Below are positions 27,663 through 36,090 of a DNA stretch of 64,000 nt, piece after piece. The notes beneath the pieces were generated by a model that saw only the letters and a list, made by a program, of their open reading frames with translations, did not search any database and was not told the DNA's origin. Source of the DNA: Shewanella sp. VB17 (GTDB lineage: Bacteria; Pseudomonadota; Gammaproteobacteria; Enterobacterales; Shewanellaceae); contig NZ_JABRVS010000001.1 of assembly GCF_013248905.1 (NCBI RefSeq), forward strand, positions 2,976,001 through 3,040,000, read 5' to 3'. Both the position numbers and the translations under genes were made by a program. Numbering within the stretch: position 1 is the stretch's first letter; the number at the start of each line of letters is the position of its first letter.

Positions 27663-28179
27663 TGTCTGGGATCTCTTTTTTGTTTCGTGCTGGATTAATT
27701 ATTGTAACTGTTTTTTGAAATACTAATGTATTGGGATACGTGTAGATTTCATTCTCAGTCCCACGTAAAATAACATGGAATAACGTAATAGATTCAATGG
27801 TTCCTTCGACACTGTTTTCACTATCCAAAATCTTTACGTAGCTCCCCACCCCGTACGGAAAGAAAAAGAAGACAATAATACTTGCGGTAATGTTGCTTAA
27901 TATTGACCATTGGGCAAACAGGGCCACTCCGATCACCGCAAAAATAGATCCCATGAATAAACCGATATCTGAATAGCCCCAGCCAGCGACAACACTCAAA
28001 GCTACGGCGGTTAATATGCCCCACATCCCGATGATGACTTTTTTGACATAATAAACACGCTCAAGCGGGACATGGCGTTCTTGTCCTATGCGGTTAACTA
28101 AGGTGTTAATACTTTTTTTACCAACAATATAAATAAAAACAATTGCGAGTATTAAAAGAATCGATTTAAAAATAAGCAT
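27652..28179 (-). CDS. Small MscS-like membrane protein
   Basis: 175 residues with three hydrophobic segments (about 2-20, 48-68 and 72-108) and a short beta domain, GVGSYVKILDSENSVEGTIESI, where MscS channels have their GDxIxxxxxxGxVxxI motif. It lacks the C-terminal domain of full MscS and resembles the short MscS-related proteins found next to rimK in marine gammaproteobacteria. A role in ion or osmolyte flux is inferred. It starts 25 bases after the succinylglutamate-desuccinylase-like gene and overlaps the RimB-like gene. Confidence 0.75.
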   Translation of the reverse strand: MLIFKSILLILAIVFIYIVGKKSINTLVNRIGQERHVPLERVYYVKKVIIGMWGILTAVALSVVAGWGYSDIGLFMGSIFAVIGVALFAQWSILSNITASIIVFFFFPYGVGSYVKILDSENSVEGTIESITLFHVILRGTENEIYTYPNTLVFQKTVTIINPARNKKEIPDNEE

Positions 28180-28204
28180 TGGTTAGCCTTTGATAGGGTT
28201 GTTA

Positions 28205-29230
28205 TCAGTCAAGATTGACGTATTCAGGCAATAAGTCATCCTGTAATTTTTCAAGCTGTTCGATTATTTCACCGTCATCCTCATCGATAAAATACGCAAC
28301 ATGAAACATCGCTTCACCTTGCTGCACTAAGGGGATATTTTGATTACCGATGATGATCCCATCACGGTTTGCCACTATGTCCCCTAATAGACTACCGAAA
28401 GGATCGCTGATTTTGGCCAGGCAATCCCCTTGCTTAACACGGTCTCCTAATTTTTTTACTTGAAAAACAACACCACTGCAATTTGCACGCAGCCAAGCAC
28501 TGGTATTGGCGATAAAAGGCAGTACCGTATTTTTTCGGCGAATTTTGCCAAGCATGCCCAGAAAACTCAATACGTTTTGGATCCCTTTAACCCCAGCTCG
28601 AATCGACAGCTCATCAAACCGTAATGCCTCTCCGGCTTCATAGAGTAATATACGGGTGCCATGTTCCACCGCCGCTTGCCGTAATGAACCATCTCTTAAG
28701 GTTGAATTAAGCAAAACAGGCACAGCAAACGCTTGCGCTAAAGATAAGGTTTCCTCATCATTTAAATTGGCCCTAATTTGCGGTAAATTACTCCGATGAA
28801 TAGCCCCAGTATGCAAGTCAATACCGTACTCACATTGACTGACAATTTCCTTTAAAAAAGTGTGCGCCATGATCCCGGCTAACGAGCCGTTTGCTGAGCC
28901 GGGAAAACAGCGATTTAAATCACGCCTATCAGGCATATAACGACTTTGGTTCAGTACGCCATAAACATTCACCATCGGCACTAAGATCAAGGTTCCTTTG
29001 AGTAATTTAAAACGCTTTAAATTAATTAAACGTCGAATAATCTCTATACCGTTAAGCTCATCACCATGCACTGCAGCACTAACGAAAAAAGTAGGCCCAT
29101 CTTTTTTTGACCTCACAACATACACTGGCATCGACATATCGGTGTTGGTGCATAATTTAACGACGGGGATCTCAATTTGGCGAGTTTCACCGGGTAATAT
29201 TTCAATCCCAGCGATGACCAGTTTCTTCAT
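28205..29230 (-). CDS. Succinylglutamate desuccinylase / aspartoacylase family hydrolase
   Basis: 341 residues. The zinc carboxypeptidase-like core is visible: HGDELNGIEIIRRL (first His and Glu ligands, about 54-67), DLNRCFPG (about 104-111) and the later His in IDLHTGA (about 137-143). A C-terminal barrel-sandwich extension (about 250-330) carries VKQGDCLAKI, as in M14 AstE/AspA relatives. Family members remove acyl groups from N-acyl amino acids or act on amino-acid tails. The position one base before rimK in the operon suggests work on glutamate-containing substrates, but this is inferred. Confidence 0.85.
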   Translation of the reverse strand: MKKLVIAGIEILPGETRQIEIPVVKLCTNTDMSMPVYVVRSKKDGPTFFVSAAVHGDELNGIEIIRRLINLKRFKLLKGTLILVPMVNVYGVLNQSRYMPDRRDLNRCFPGSANGSLAGIMAHTFLKEIVSQCEYGIDLHTGAIHRSNLPQIRANLNDEETLSLAQAFAVPVLLNSTLRDGSLRQAAVEHGTRILLYEAGEALRFDELSIRAGVKGIQNVLSFLGMLGKIRRKNTVLPFIANTSAWLRANCSGVVFQVKKLGDRVKQGDCLAKISDPFGSLLGDIVANRDGIIIGNQNIPLVQQGEAMFHVAYFIDEDDGEIIEQLEKLQDDLLPEYVNLD

Positions 29231-29231
29231 G

Positions 29232-30140
29232 TTACCCTTTACCGCGCGTTTTATTGGTATTTTTTACTTTAGTATTGTTTTCAATAAATTCAAAAATTAA
29301 CCCTGCGACATCTTTTTTTGTTGCCGTTTCAATCCCCTCAAGTCCTGGAGAAGAGTTGACTTCCATCACAACCGGTCCATTACTTGATTGCAAAATATCA
29401 ACACCACATACATTTAAGCCCATGACCTTTGCAGCATTGACGGCAGTGGCCCTTTCTTCCTTGGTGAGTTTGATTAATGAGGCTGAGCCACCACGGTGTA
29501 AATTGGATCTAAATTCACCTTCAGCCCCTTGACGTTTCATGGCTGCGACGACTTTATTACCAACAACAAAGCATCGAACATCCGCACCACCGGCTTCTTT
29601 AATAAATTCTTGTACCAAAATGTTGGCCTTAAGCCCCATAAAAGCTTCGATAATGCTTTCTGCTGCCTTATTCGTTTCAGCCAATACCACGCCAATCCCC
29701 TGCGTGCCTTCAAGTAACTTAACGACCACAGGTGCGCCGCCAACATTTTTGATTAAATCTTTGATATTATCAGGTTTGTTTGCAAACCCTGTTCTAGGTA
29801 ACCCCACATCTTTACGTGACATTAATTGTAATGAACGTAATTTATCTCGAGAACGGCTGATCGCGACAGATTCATTGGTACTGAATGTGCCCATCATTTC
29901 AAATTGCCTGACCACGGATGTGCCATAAAAAGTCACAGATGCGCCTATTCGTGGAATAATCGCATCGTAATAAGGCAGCTCTTCGCCTTTATAACGTACC
30001 GCTGGACGGCTTTTAGTAATGTCCATGTAACAATGTAACGTGTCGATAACATCCACATCGTGACCACGCGCCTCACCTGCCTCTTTGAGACGACGAGTTG
30101 AGTATAAATTCTCATTACGAGATAAAATGGCAATTTTCAT
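29232..30140 (-). CDS. rimK: Ribosomal protein S6 glutamate ligase RimK
   Basis: 302 residues, the same length as Escherichia coli RimK (300). ATP-grasp features: start MKIAILSRNENLYSTRRL, PRIGASVTFYG, VVVKLLEGTQGIGVVLAE, EFIKEAGGADVRCFVVG and the metal site EVNSSPGLEGIE. RimK adds glutamates to the C-terminus of ribosomal protein S6 and so adjusts translation. It heads the run rimK, AstE-like, MscS-like, RimB-like, mgtE; the following gene starts one base after its stop. About 100 bases of AT-rich DNA separate it from YbjQ and should contain the promoter. Confidence 0.96.
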   Translation of the reverse strand: MKIAILSRNENLYSTRRLKEAGEARGHDVDVIDTLHCYMDITKSRPAVRYKGEELPYYDAIIPRIGASVTFYGTSVVRQFEMMGTFSTNESVAISRSRDKLRSLQLMSRKDVGLPRTGFANKPDNIKDLIKNVGGAPVVVKLLEGTQGIGVVLAETNKAAESIIEAFMGLKANILVQEFIKEAGGADVRCFVVGNKVVAAMKRQGAEGEFRSNLHRGGSASLIKLTKEERATAVNAAKVMGLNVCGVDILQSSNGPVVMEVNSSPGLEGIETATKKDVAGLIFEFIENNTKVKNTNKTRGKG

Positions 30141-30240
30141 GAAAACCCGATTAAATTTATATTATTGATTACGTAATAAAAAATAACCTAAAAATGTGAA
30201 ATTAGCGATAAAAAGTATTTACCAATCACAATTTAGTCGT

Positions 30241-30570
30241 TTAATTGTGATTTTCTTTTTCTATCACGACAGCGGTGCCATAGACCAGAATTTCGGCCAT
30301 GCCTTGGGAGATAGCACTGGTTGTGAAGCGAATGTTGATAATGGCATTGGCCCCTTTCAATTTCGCATCGTCAATCATTCTTTGCACTGCCATATCGCGC
30401 GCATCTGATAACATTTCTGTATACCCTGCTATCTCACCACCAATCAATGTTTTAAGCCCAGCCATGATATCTCTACCAACATGTTTAGACTGAACAATAT
30501 TGCCGTTAACGAGGCTGATAAACTCGGTGACTCGATAACCAGCAACATCTATTGTATTTGATAAAATCAT
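30241..30570 (-). CDS. ybjQ: YbjQ family (UPF0145) protein
   Basis: 109 residues from the ATG at 30570, chosen because GGGAG lies nine bases upstream and MILSNTIDVAGYRV is the normal start of the family; an in-frame start at 30612 would add 14 unusual residues. The core shows VGRDIMAGLKTLIGGEIAGYTEM and KGANAIINIRF. Members form pentameric rings and may bind metal; no enzymatic role is established. The direction is the same as rimK and the cupin gene. Confidence 0.88.
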   Translation of the reverse strand: MILSNTIDVAGYRVTEFISLVNGNIVQSKHVGRDIMAGLKTLIGGEIAGYTEMLSDARDMAVQRMIDDAKLKGANAIINIRFTTSAISQGMAEILVYGTAVVIEKENHN

Positions 30571-30636
30571 CTTTACTCCCTCACAGTTCTCGATAAGTCT
30601 GTTTTTCTTCAAAATACATTTTTAAAGCCATGTAAT

Positions 30637-30984
30637 TTACAGAGAAATTTGAATAACTAATAAATCTATATTATCGGAGGAATGATTAACTAACCCATGC
30701 TCTCCCCATGGCTGATTCAGTATCATATCACCTTTTGTGATCTGAACTTTTTCCCCGTTTAAGGTCATTTGACCATTGCCTTCAAGCACAATATACATTT
30801 CTTCATTATTGCCGTGCTTGTGATATCCTACCGTTGAATGTGGAGGAATAACGACTCTATCAATGAAATCAATATTACTTTTAAAATCATCTGAACTCCA
30901 GATCTCATGCAAATCATACGGACCCACTCCATCATGGGATTTTTCACAGACTTGGACAATATTGTTTAAAAAATTCTTAATCAC
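30637..30984 (-). CDS. Single-domain cupin protein
   Basis: 115 residues folding as one cupin barrel. Metal-binding motif 1 is GYHKHGNNEEMYIVLEG (about 53-69, two His and Glu) and motif 2 includes GDMILNQPWGEHGLVNHS (about 85-102) with the second His. Cupins of this size include sugar isomerases and small dioxygenases; nothing identifies the substrate. It is 53 bases downstream of the GST gene, on the same strand. Confidence 0.85.
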   Translation of the reverse strand: MIKNFLNNIVQVCEKSHDGVGPYDLHEIWSSDDFKSNIDFIDRVVIPPHSTVGYHKHGNNEEMYIVLEGNGQMTLNGEKVQITKGDMILNQPWGEHGLVNHSSDNIDLLVIQISL

Positions 30985-31037
30985 ATCAAATCCTTAATAA
31001 ATGGCAACCGATTAAATTAACCTATAGGCATTAACGG

Positions 31038-31676
31038 TTATTGATAATCAGCTAGACTTAAATTTTCCTTCTCACATACCTTAATCACGGCATCACGTTG
31101 TGCTAATCGTCGCAGATATTGAGATAAATGATGAAATGATAGTGGTGGATTTTTAAGCTCATCAGCCCACACAGCCAGCATAAATAAAAAATAATCAGCA
31201 ACACTAATCGTTTGTCCAATAAGGAAATCTTTATCTTTAAGCTCACGGTCAAGTAAGGTAAACATATCTGTTATTCTACTTTCTTGTGCGGCGACAATAC
31301 ATTCAAGGGTGTTAACATCTGTTGTATGTTGTTGAGGATAGCAATATACCATCAGTGCAGCTTGGACTGTATTGGTTAAATACATCATCCATTGAAAAAA
31401 TAATGCACGGTTTTTATCGCCAATTTGAGGGATTAAGTTTGAAGCTGGATGGACTTCAGCCAAATGAATACAAATTGCAGGACTTTCGAAAATAGCAAAA
31501 CCATTATCAATTAAGGTCGGGATCCGGCCTGCCGGGTTTAATGCTAAATAATCAGCAGATTTTTGTGCATTGCTTTTTCTATCTACCATGATAAGTGTGA
31601 AATCAATCTTCAGTTCTTCGAGTATAAAGTGAGGTGCAATACTGGCATTCAATGGATAGTAATATAGCTGATACAA
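31038..31676 (-). CDS. Glutathione S-transferase
   Basis: 212 residues. The start codon is TTG at 31676, supported by AGGAGG five bases upstream and by the family start MYQLYYYPLNASIAPHF. The thioredoxin-fold N-terminal domain (about 1-78) has the cis-Pro loop GRIPTLIDNG and the glutathione gamma-Glu motif FESPAI; the C-terminal helical domain has the capping-box region DKDFLIGQTISVADYFLF. The role is probably detoxification. It may be co-transcribed with the cupin gene. Confidence 0.9.
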   Translation of the reverse strand: MYQLYYYPLNASIAPHFILEELKIDFTLIMVDRKSNAQKSADYLALNPAGRIPTLIDNGFAIFESPAICIHLAEVHPASNLIPQIGDKNRALFFQWMMYLTNTVQAALMVYCYPQQHTTDVNTLECIVAAQESRITDMFTLLDRELKDKDFLIGQTISVADYFLFMLAVWADELKNPPLSFHHLSQYLRRLAQRDAVIKVCEKENLSLADYQ

Positions 31677-31814
31677 CAGATCCTCCTTGTGCTGTTAATA
31701 AAATGTTTAATCATCGTACGTAAATGATGAATACTAAGCAATGAAATACCATTATTGGTATTTCATTTTATAAAACCATTTTGATATTGGACGATAATAA
31801 GTTAATCCATTACT

Positions 31815-32162
31815 TTATAGATTGGGCGCATCAAAATGTTCACCTTCATCACTGTATGCTGTCACGATGACATCTTCTACTAGCCCTGTTTGAGACGTGA
31901 CGTGAGATTCAAAAAAATGCTGAATTTGCTCTCTCGCGCAATGTGCAGACCATGCACCATGATCCTTCCAAATCTCATTAAATACAATGGAATATTCATT
32001 CCTTGTCGCATTCGGGTGATCGATTTGACGGGTAAGTCGATATTAAATACAACCTTCTTCTCGATATGAGTCTGGCTCAAGTGCTTTTAATACCTCAAAC
32101 AACTCAGCTTCTTTGCCTGCTTTAGGTTTAAATTGGGCTAATACGTAAACTCGACTTGTCAT
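31815..32162 (-). pseudogene. Antibiotic biosynthesis monooxygenase-like gene with one nonsense codon
   Basis: From ATG at 32162 the frame reads MTSRVYVLAQFKPKAGKEAE..., then EEGCI followed by TAA at 32043-32045 (codon 40), and then continues in the same frame as YRLTRQIDHPNATRNEYS, FNEIWKDHGAW, FFESHV and so on to a natural stop at 31815. Related small ABM-fold proteins have Gln at the stop position (G-C-x-Q-Y), so a single C-to-T change (CAA to TAA) explains it. The rest, 115 codons in all, is intact, which suggests recent inactivation or a sequencing error. ABM proteins oxidise quinol-type compounds. Confidence 0.75.
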
Positions 32163-32408
32163 TAACTGTCTTTCCTATTTAGATAAATAACTTATATTCC
32201 AAGGATAACGCAAGCATTTATATCAAATGTCCCTTTAATGTATCATTGATTCAATAAAACATGTTTTATGTAAAGACTGGCCTAAAAAACTACGCTCATA
32301 TAATGCAGCATAAGCTCCAGAGGTCATAGTGATCACATGGTCCAAGATGCAAGCTAGTGCCCAGAAATTGAGACTATAACGTTAACATTATTTGAAAGTA
32401 GATAAAAA

Positions 32409-32570
32409 TTATGCGGTTACATTTTTTCTCCCATCAACGAAATCACGGCAAGAACTAGCACAAGCTTTACACTCAAAATGTTTGCCTTCATGCTTACCGC
32501 ATTCTTACTTGCAATCTTTACAGATCCCGGTATATACCTGCGCAAATTCACCTAAATGTGATGGTTGATA
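32409..32570 (-). pseudogene. Remnant of a Csp-like Cys-rich copper-storage protein
   Basis: Reading leftward from 32570 gives about 54 codons: HLGEFAQVYTGICKDCK, an in-frame TAA at 32505-32507, then ECGKHEGKHFECKACASSC and a final stop at 32409. The CxxCxxEC-KH-x4-KH-x2-CKAC-x3-C pattern is that of the last two helices of DUF326 / Csp four-helix-bundle copper proteins. The N-terminal half is missing: the upstream side meets the end of glcB. The internal stop again looks like CAA to TAA. A stable product is unlikely. About 240 bases between this remnant and the monooxygenase pseudogene hold only an unassigned 48-codon minus-strand frame. Confidence 0.55.
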
Positions 32571-32575
32571 TGCGG

Positions 32576-34753
32576 CTAATGTGCTTTAGCTTGGATTCGA
32601 TAAGCGTGAAGCAGAGGCTCAGTATAACCAGAAGGCTGACTTTTCCCTTTGAAAATCAAATCTTCAGCGGCTTTAAATGCAATACCATCAAAATGAGGGG
32701 CCATATTCCGGTACGCTTTGTCTGTGGTATTTTGTTTATCGACCACCACGGCCATTCTTTTCAGCGATGCCGTGACTTGTTCTTTATTACATATCCCATG
32801 TTCGAGCCAATTGGCAATATATTGAGATGAAATTCGTAATGTGGCCCTGTCTTCCATCAGAGCAATATCATTAATGTCAGGCACCTTAGAGCAACCAATG
32901 CCTTGATCTATCCAGCGAACCACATAGCCCAATATTCCTTGAACATTGTTGTCTAACTCTCTTTCTATTTCTGCTTGAGTCAGTGTAATAGGATGCTCAA
33001 ACAAAGGAATCGTGAGTATGTTGTCCAAACTTGCCCGTTTTCTTGTGGCTAATGTTTGTTGACGTTCAGACACATTCACTTGATGGTAGTGAATCGAATG
33101 TAAACTGGCCGCATTAGGTGATGGTACCCAAGCAGTATTGGCACCCGCCTTAGGGTGAGCGACTTTTTGATCTAGCATTTTTGCCATCTCATCGGGCATC
33201 GCCCACATGCCTTTTCCTATCTGAGCTCGACCAGAAAGTCCGCATGCTAAGCCAACATCCACATTCCAATCTTCATAGGCATTGATCCAAGCTTGTTGCT
33301 TCATCATTGATTTAGGGACAAATGGACCTGCTAGCATAGAGGTATGGATCTCATCTCCAGTTCTATCAAGAAATCCGGTATTAATGAATACCACTCGCTC
33401 TTTTGCTGTGCGAATACATTCTTTAAGGTTAATTGTCGTGCGACGCTCTTCATCCATGATACCCAGCTTGATGGTATAACGTGACAATTTAAAGGCATCT
33501 TCAATACGCGTAAATAACTCACAGGTAAAGGCCACTTCTTCAGGTCCATGCATCTTAGGTTTAACAATATAAATGGCACCTGTCCGACTGTTAGCAAGCA
33601 CGGGATGATAACCTTGTAGATCGTGAAGCGCGGCAAGTACTGTTATCATGCCATCGAGGATCCCCTCAGGGATCTCATCACCATTGCTGTCTAAAATGGC
33701 ATTATTGGTCATCAAATGGCCGACATTACGAATAAACAGTAAACTGCGACCCGGTAAAATGAGCTTACCTCCTTCCAGGGTGTCATATTCTCGGTCTTGA
33801 TTCAATTGACGCGTTAGTTCTCGCCCCCCTTTATGCACTTGAGCAGTGAGAGTGCCTTGCATTAACCCCAACCAATTTTCATACACTTCACATTTATCTT
33901 CAGCATCAACGGCGGCTATAGAATCTTCACAATCCATGATCGTCGTCACTGCAGCCTCAACCAGAAGATCTTTAACGTTGGCCAAATCAATGTTACCGAT
34001 GCGGTGATCTTTATCTATCTGTATTTCAACATGGAGGCCATTGTTTTTTAATAAAATAGTGCAGGGAGCGTGTTTATCTCCAGTGAAGCCAATACATTTT
34101 TCAGGGTGCATTAGGCCAGTATCACTGCCATCGGCTAATGTCACCAACAGTTGATGATTCGTTATCTGATAATGACGTACATCACTATGGCTACCTACCG
34201 CCAAAGGCGCTAGCTGATCTAAATGTTGCTTAGCAAAGGCGATAACTTTCAGTCCTCGAACAGGATTATAAGCCGATCCTATCTCTGCACCGCCCTCTTC
34301 ACTGATGGCATCGGTACCATAGAGTGCATCATACAAACTTCCCCAGCGAGCGTTTGTGGCATTGAGCGCAAACCTAGCATTTTTAAGCGGAACCACTAAT
34401 TGAGGGCCTGCTTGTTCAACAATTTCTTTATCAACATGTTCTGTTTCAATTGTGAAGTCAGCTCCCTCTTCGAGTAAATAACCAATGTGTATTAAAAATT
34501 GCTTGTAGGCAATAGGATCATGCTTTTGGTGAGCCAAATTTTGGCTCACATGCCATTGATCTATTTGGGCTTGCAGTTCGTCACGTTTATGCAGTAGTGC
34601 CCTATTTTTAGGGCTCAGATCATCGACTATTTCTGCTAATTTGCGCCAAAAGTGATCAATAGAGATCTCTGTTCCTGGCAGGATTTTGTCATTAACCAAA
34701 TCAAGCAGCACTTGTGCTACTTGCAAACTACCCATTTGAACTCGTGATATCAT
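32576..34753 (-). CDS. glcB: Malate synthase G
   Basis: 725 residues, matching the G isoform (about 720) rather than the shorter A isoform. Landmarks: GPQLVVPLKNARFALNATNA, LLKNNGLHVEIQID, MDCEDSIAAVDAEDK, the catalytic-loop MGIMDEERRT region (IMDEERRTTINLKECI), NTGFLDRTGDEIHTSM and NNVQGILGYVVRW, SKVPDI near the end. It condenses glyoxylate with acetyl-CoA to malate. aceA lies 1.3 kb away, divergently oriented across a LysR gene, so both glyoxylate-shunt enzymes are here. The gene ends against the Csp remnant. Confidence 0.97.
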   Translation of the reverse strand: MISRVQMGSLQVAQVLLDLVNDKILPGTEISIDHFWRKLAEIVDDLSPKNRALLHKRDELQAQIDQWHVSQNLAHQKHDPIAYKQFLIHIGYLLEEGADFTIETEHVDKEIVEQAGPQLVVPLKNARFALNATNARWGSLYDALYGTDAISEEGGAEIGSAYNPVRGLKVIAFAKQHLDQLAPLAVGSHSDVRHYQITNHQLLVTLADGSDTGLMHPEKCIGFTGDKHAPCTILLKNNGLHVEIQIDKDHRIGNIDLANVKDLLVEAAVTTIMDCEDSIAAVDAEDKCEVYENWLGLMQGTLTAQVHKGGRELTRQLNQDREYDTLEGGKLILPGRSLLFIRNVGHLMTNNAILDSNGDEIPEGILDGMITVLAALHDLQGYHPVLANSRTGAIYIVKPKMHGPEEVAFTCELFTRIEDAFKLSRYTIKLGIMDEERRTTINLKECIRTAKERVVFINTGFLDRTGDEIHTSMLAGPFVPKSMMKQQAWINAYEDWNVDVGLACGLSGRAQIGKGMWAMPDEMAKMLDQKVAHPKAGANTAWVPSPNAASLHSIHYHQVNVSERQQTLATRKRASLDNILTIPLFEHPITLTQAEIERELDNNVQGILGYVVRWIDQGIGCSKVPDINDIALMEDRATLRISSQYIANWLEHGICNKEQVTASLKRMAVVVDKQNTTDKAYRNMAPHFDGIAFKAAEDLIFKGKSQPSGYTEPLLHAYRIQAKAH

Positions 34754-35033
34754 CGCTGTGCTTCCTTAATTGATCAATCATCTCTAGATAAATAGGATAC
34801 TCAGTACATGCCAGCATACTGATAATAAAAAGGAAAATTAAAAATCGTGGGCATAGCTTCTAACACCAAGTGGCGTCAAAATGATTGAGGTCACTTGGGG
34901 ATAAAACCTGAGTACCGCACAGCACTGCTGTGCAAATAGAGCTAACTCAAGCTTATATCACCGACTATCATTGACATAATTTATCGTATTTATGATTAGT
35001 ATTCATTAGAATGATATTACTCATGTATTGAGA

Positions 35034-35978
35034 TTAAAATCGGTCAATCATCTTCGCGGTTTGCGTGATTAATTCACGCATCCATTGATGAGCGGGGTTG
35101 TGTTGTAATAAAGGACTCCACGCCATCGTTAACTCAATATTCGGAATATCAAAAGGAGGAGGCACTATCGACACTCGAGGATTATCTTGCTGTAACCTCG
35201 CCATCTTACTTGGCACTGTAGCAATAAGATCTTGCCTTTCAGCCAGCGAACTTGCGGCCTGATAGTGACGAGTAAACACGGTGATCCGCCGTTTAGCCCC
35301 TATCTTAGCTAACGCTTCATCTACCCAGCCCAGCCTCTGTACATCATCGGGATCCATGCCAACACCAATCCCCATGCCAGTTTTACTGACCCACACATGA
35401 TGGGCACCAAGATAACTGGCTAAGTTAAAGTGTTTCAACACATCATGATTTCGATTGATTAAGCAGCTAAAACTATCTTTCCAAAGTACTTTTTGGTGAA
35501 AAGATTGGGGGATACTGTCGAAACGGTTAATTACCATATCCACTCGCCCTTGCTCCACATCAGGAAAATTCACATCACTGGGCGTCATAATGTCTAAAAT
35601 AACTTTAGGGGCTTCATTGCGTAAACGCGCGATTAATAACGGTATAAGTGTCGCTTCAGCATAATCTGACGCCATCATACGAAACACTTGCTCACTCTCG
35701 AAGGGGTTAAATTGCGCTTTGGGTTCTATCGCTTTTTCTAAACCAACCAGTAATTCACGGATCACCGGCTTTAACGCTAACGCTCGCTCGGTTGGGGTCA
35801 TCCCTTTACTGGTCCTGATCAGTAGAGGATCATCAAAAAGTCCTCGTAACCTTTTTAATCCATTACTCATTGCCGGTTGGCTGATCCCCAGTTGATCAGC
35901 CGCGCGTGTAACATTTAGCTCTCTTAGCAACACATCAAAGTACACTAATAGATTGAGGTCGACTCTAGATATATTCAT
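35034..35978 (-). CDS. LysR family transcriptional regulator
   Basis: 314 residues from the ATG at 35978 (MNISRVDLNLL, the usual family start); a longer frame begins at 36002. The N-terminal winged HTH is ELNVTRAADQLGISQPAMSNGLKRLRGLFDDPLLIRT (read as two parts: HTH about 21-45, wing about 46-65). The effector domain follows (about 90-305). It lies between glcB (same strand, 280 bases apart) and aceA (divergent, 112 bases), so control of the glyoxylate shunt is the natural inference; the ligand is unknown. The 280-base gap after it toward glcB shows a weak CCAAGTG/CACTTGG repeat near 34866-34900 and nothing else. Confidence 0.9.
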   Translation of the reverse strand: MNISRVDLNLLVYFDVLLRELNVTRAADQLGISQPAMSNGLKRLRGLFDDPLLIRTSKGMTPTERALALKPVIRELLVGLEKAIEPKAQFNPFESEQVFRMMASDYAEATLIPLLIARLRNEAPKVILDIMTPSDVNFPDVEQGRVDMVINRFDSIPQSFHQKVLWKDSFSCLINRNHDVLKHFNLASYLGAHHVWVSKTGMGIGVGMDPDDVQRLGWVDEALAKIGAKRRITVFTRHYQAASSLAERQDLIATVPSKMARLQQDNPRVSIVPPPFDIPNIELTMAWSPLLQHNPAHQWMRELITQTAKMIDRF

Positions 35979-36090
35979 AAAACAAATACCGAAGATAATC
36001 ACTATAAATTAGACTTATTATACTCAGTATTACTATTATTTTTAATGGAAGCAAACATTGTTAATCATTTTTAGTAGGAAGGGACTTACC

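Noticed and set aside
31880..32080. 66-codon frame in the monooxygenase pseudogene
   Set aside because: It is out of frame with the recognised ABM protein; the in-frame reading with one stop explains the sequence better.
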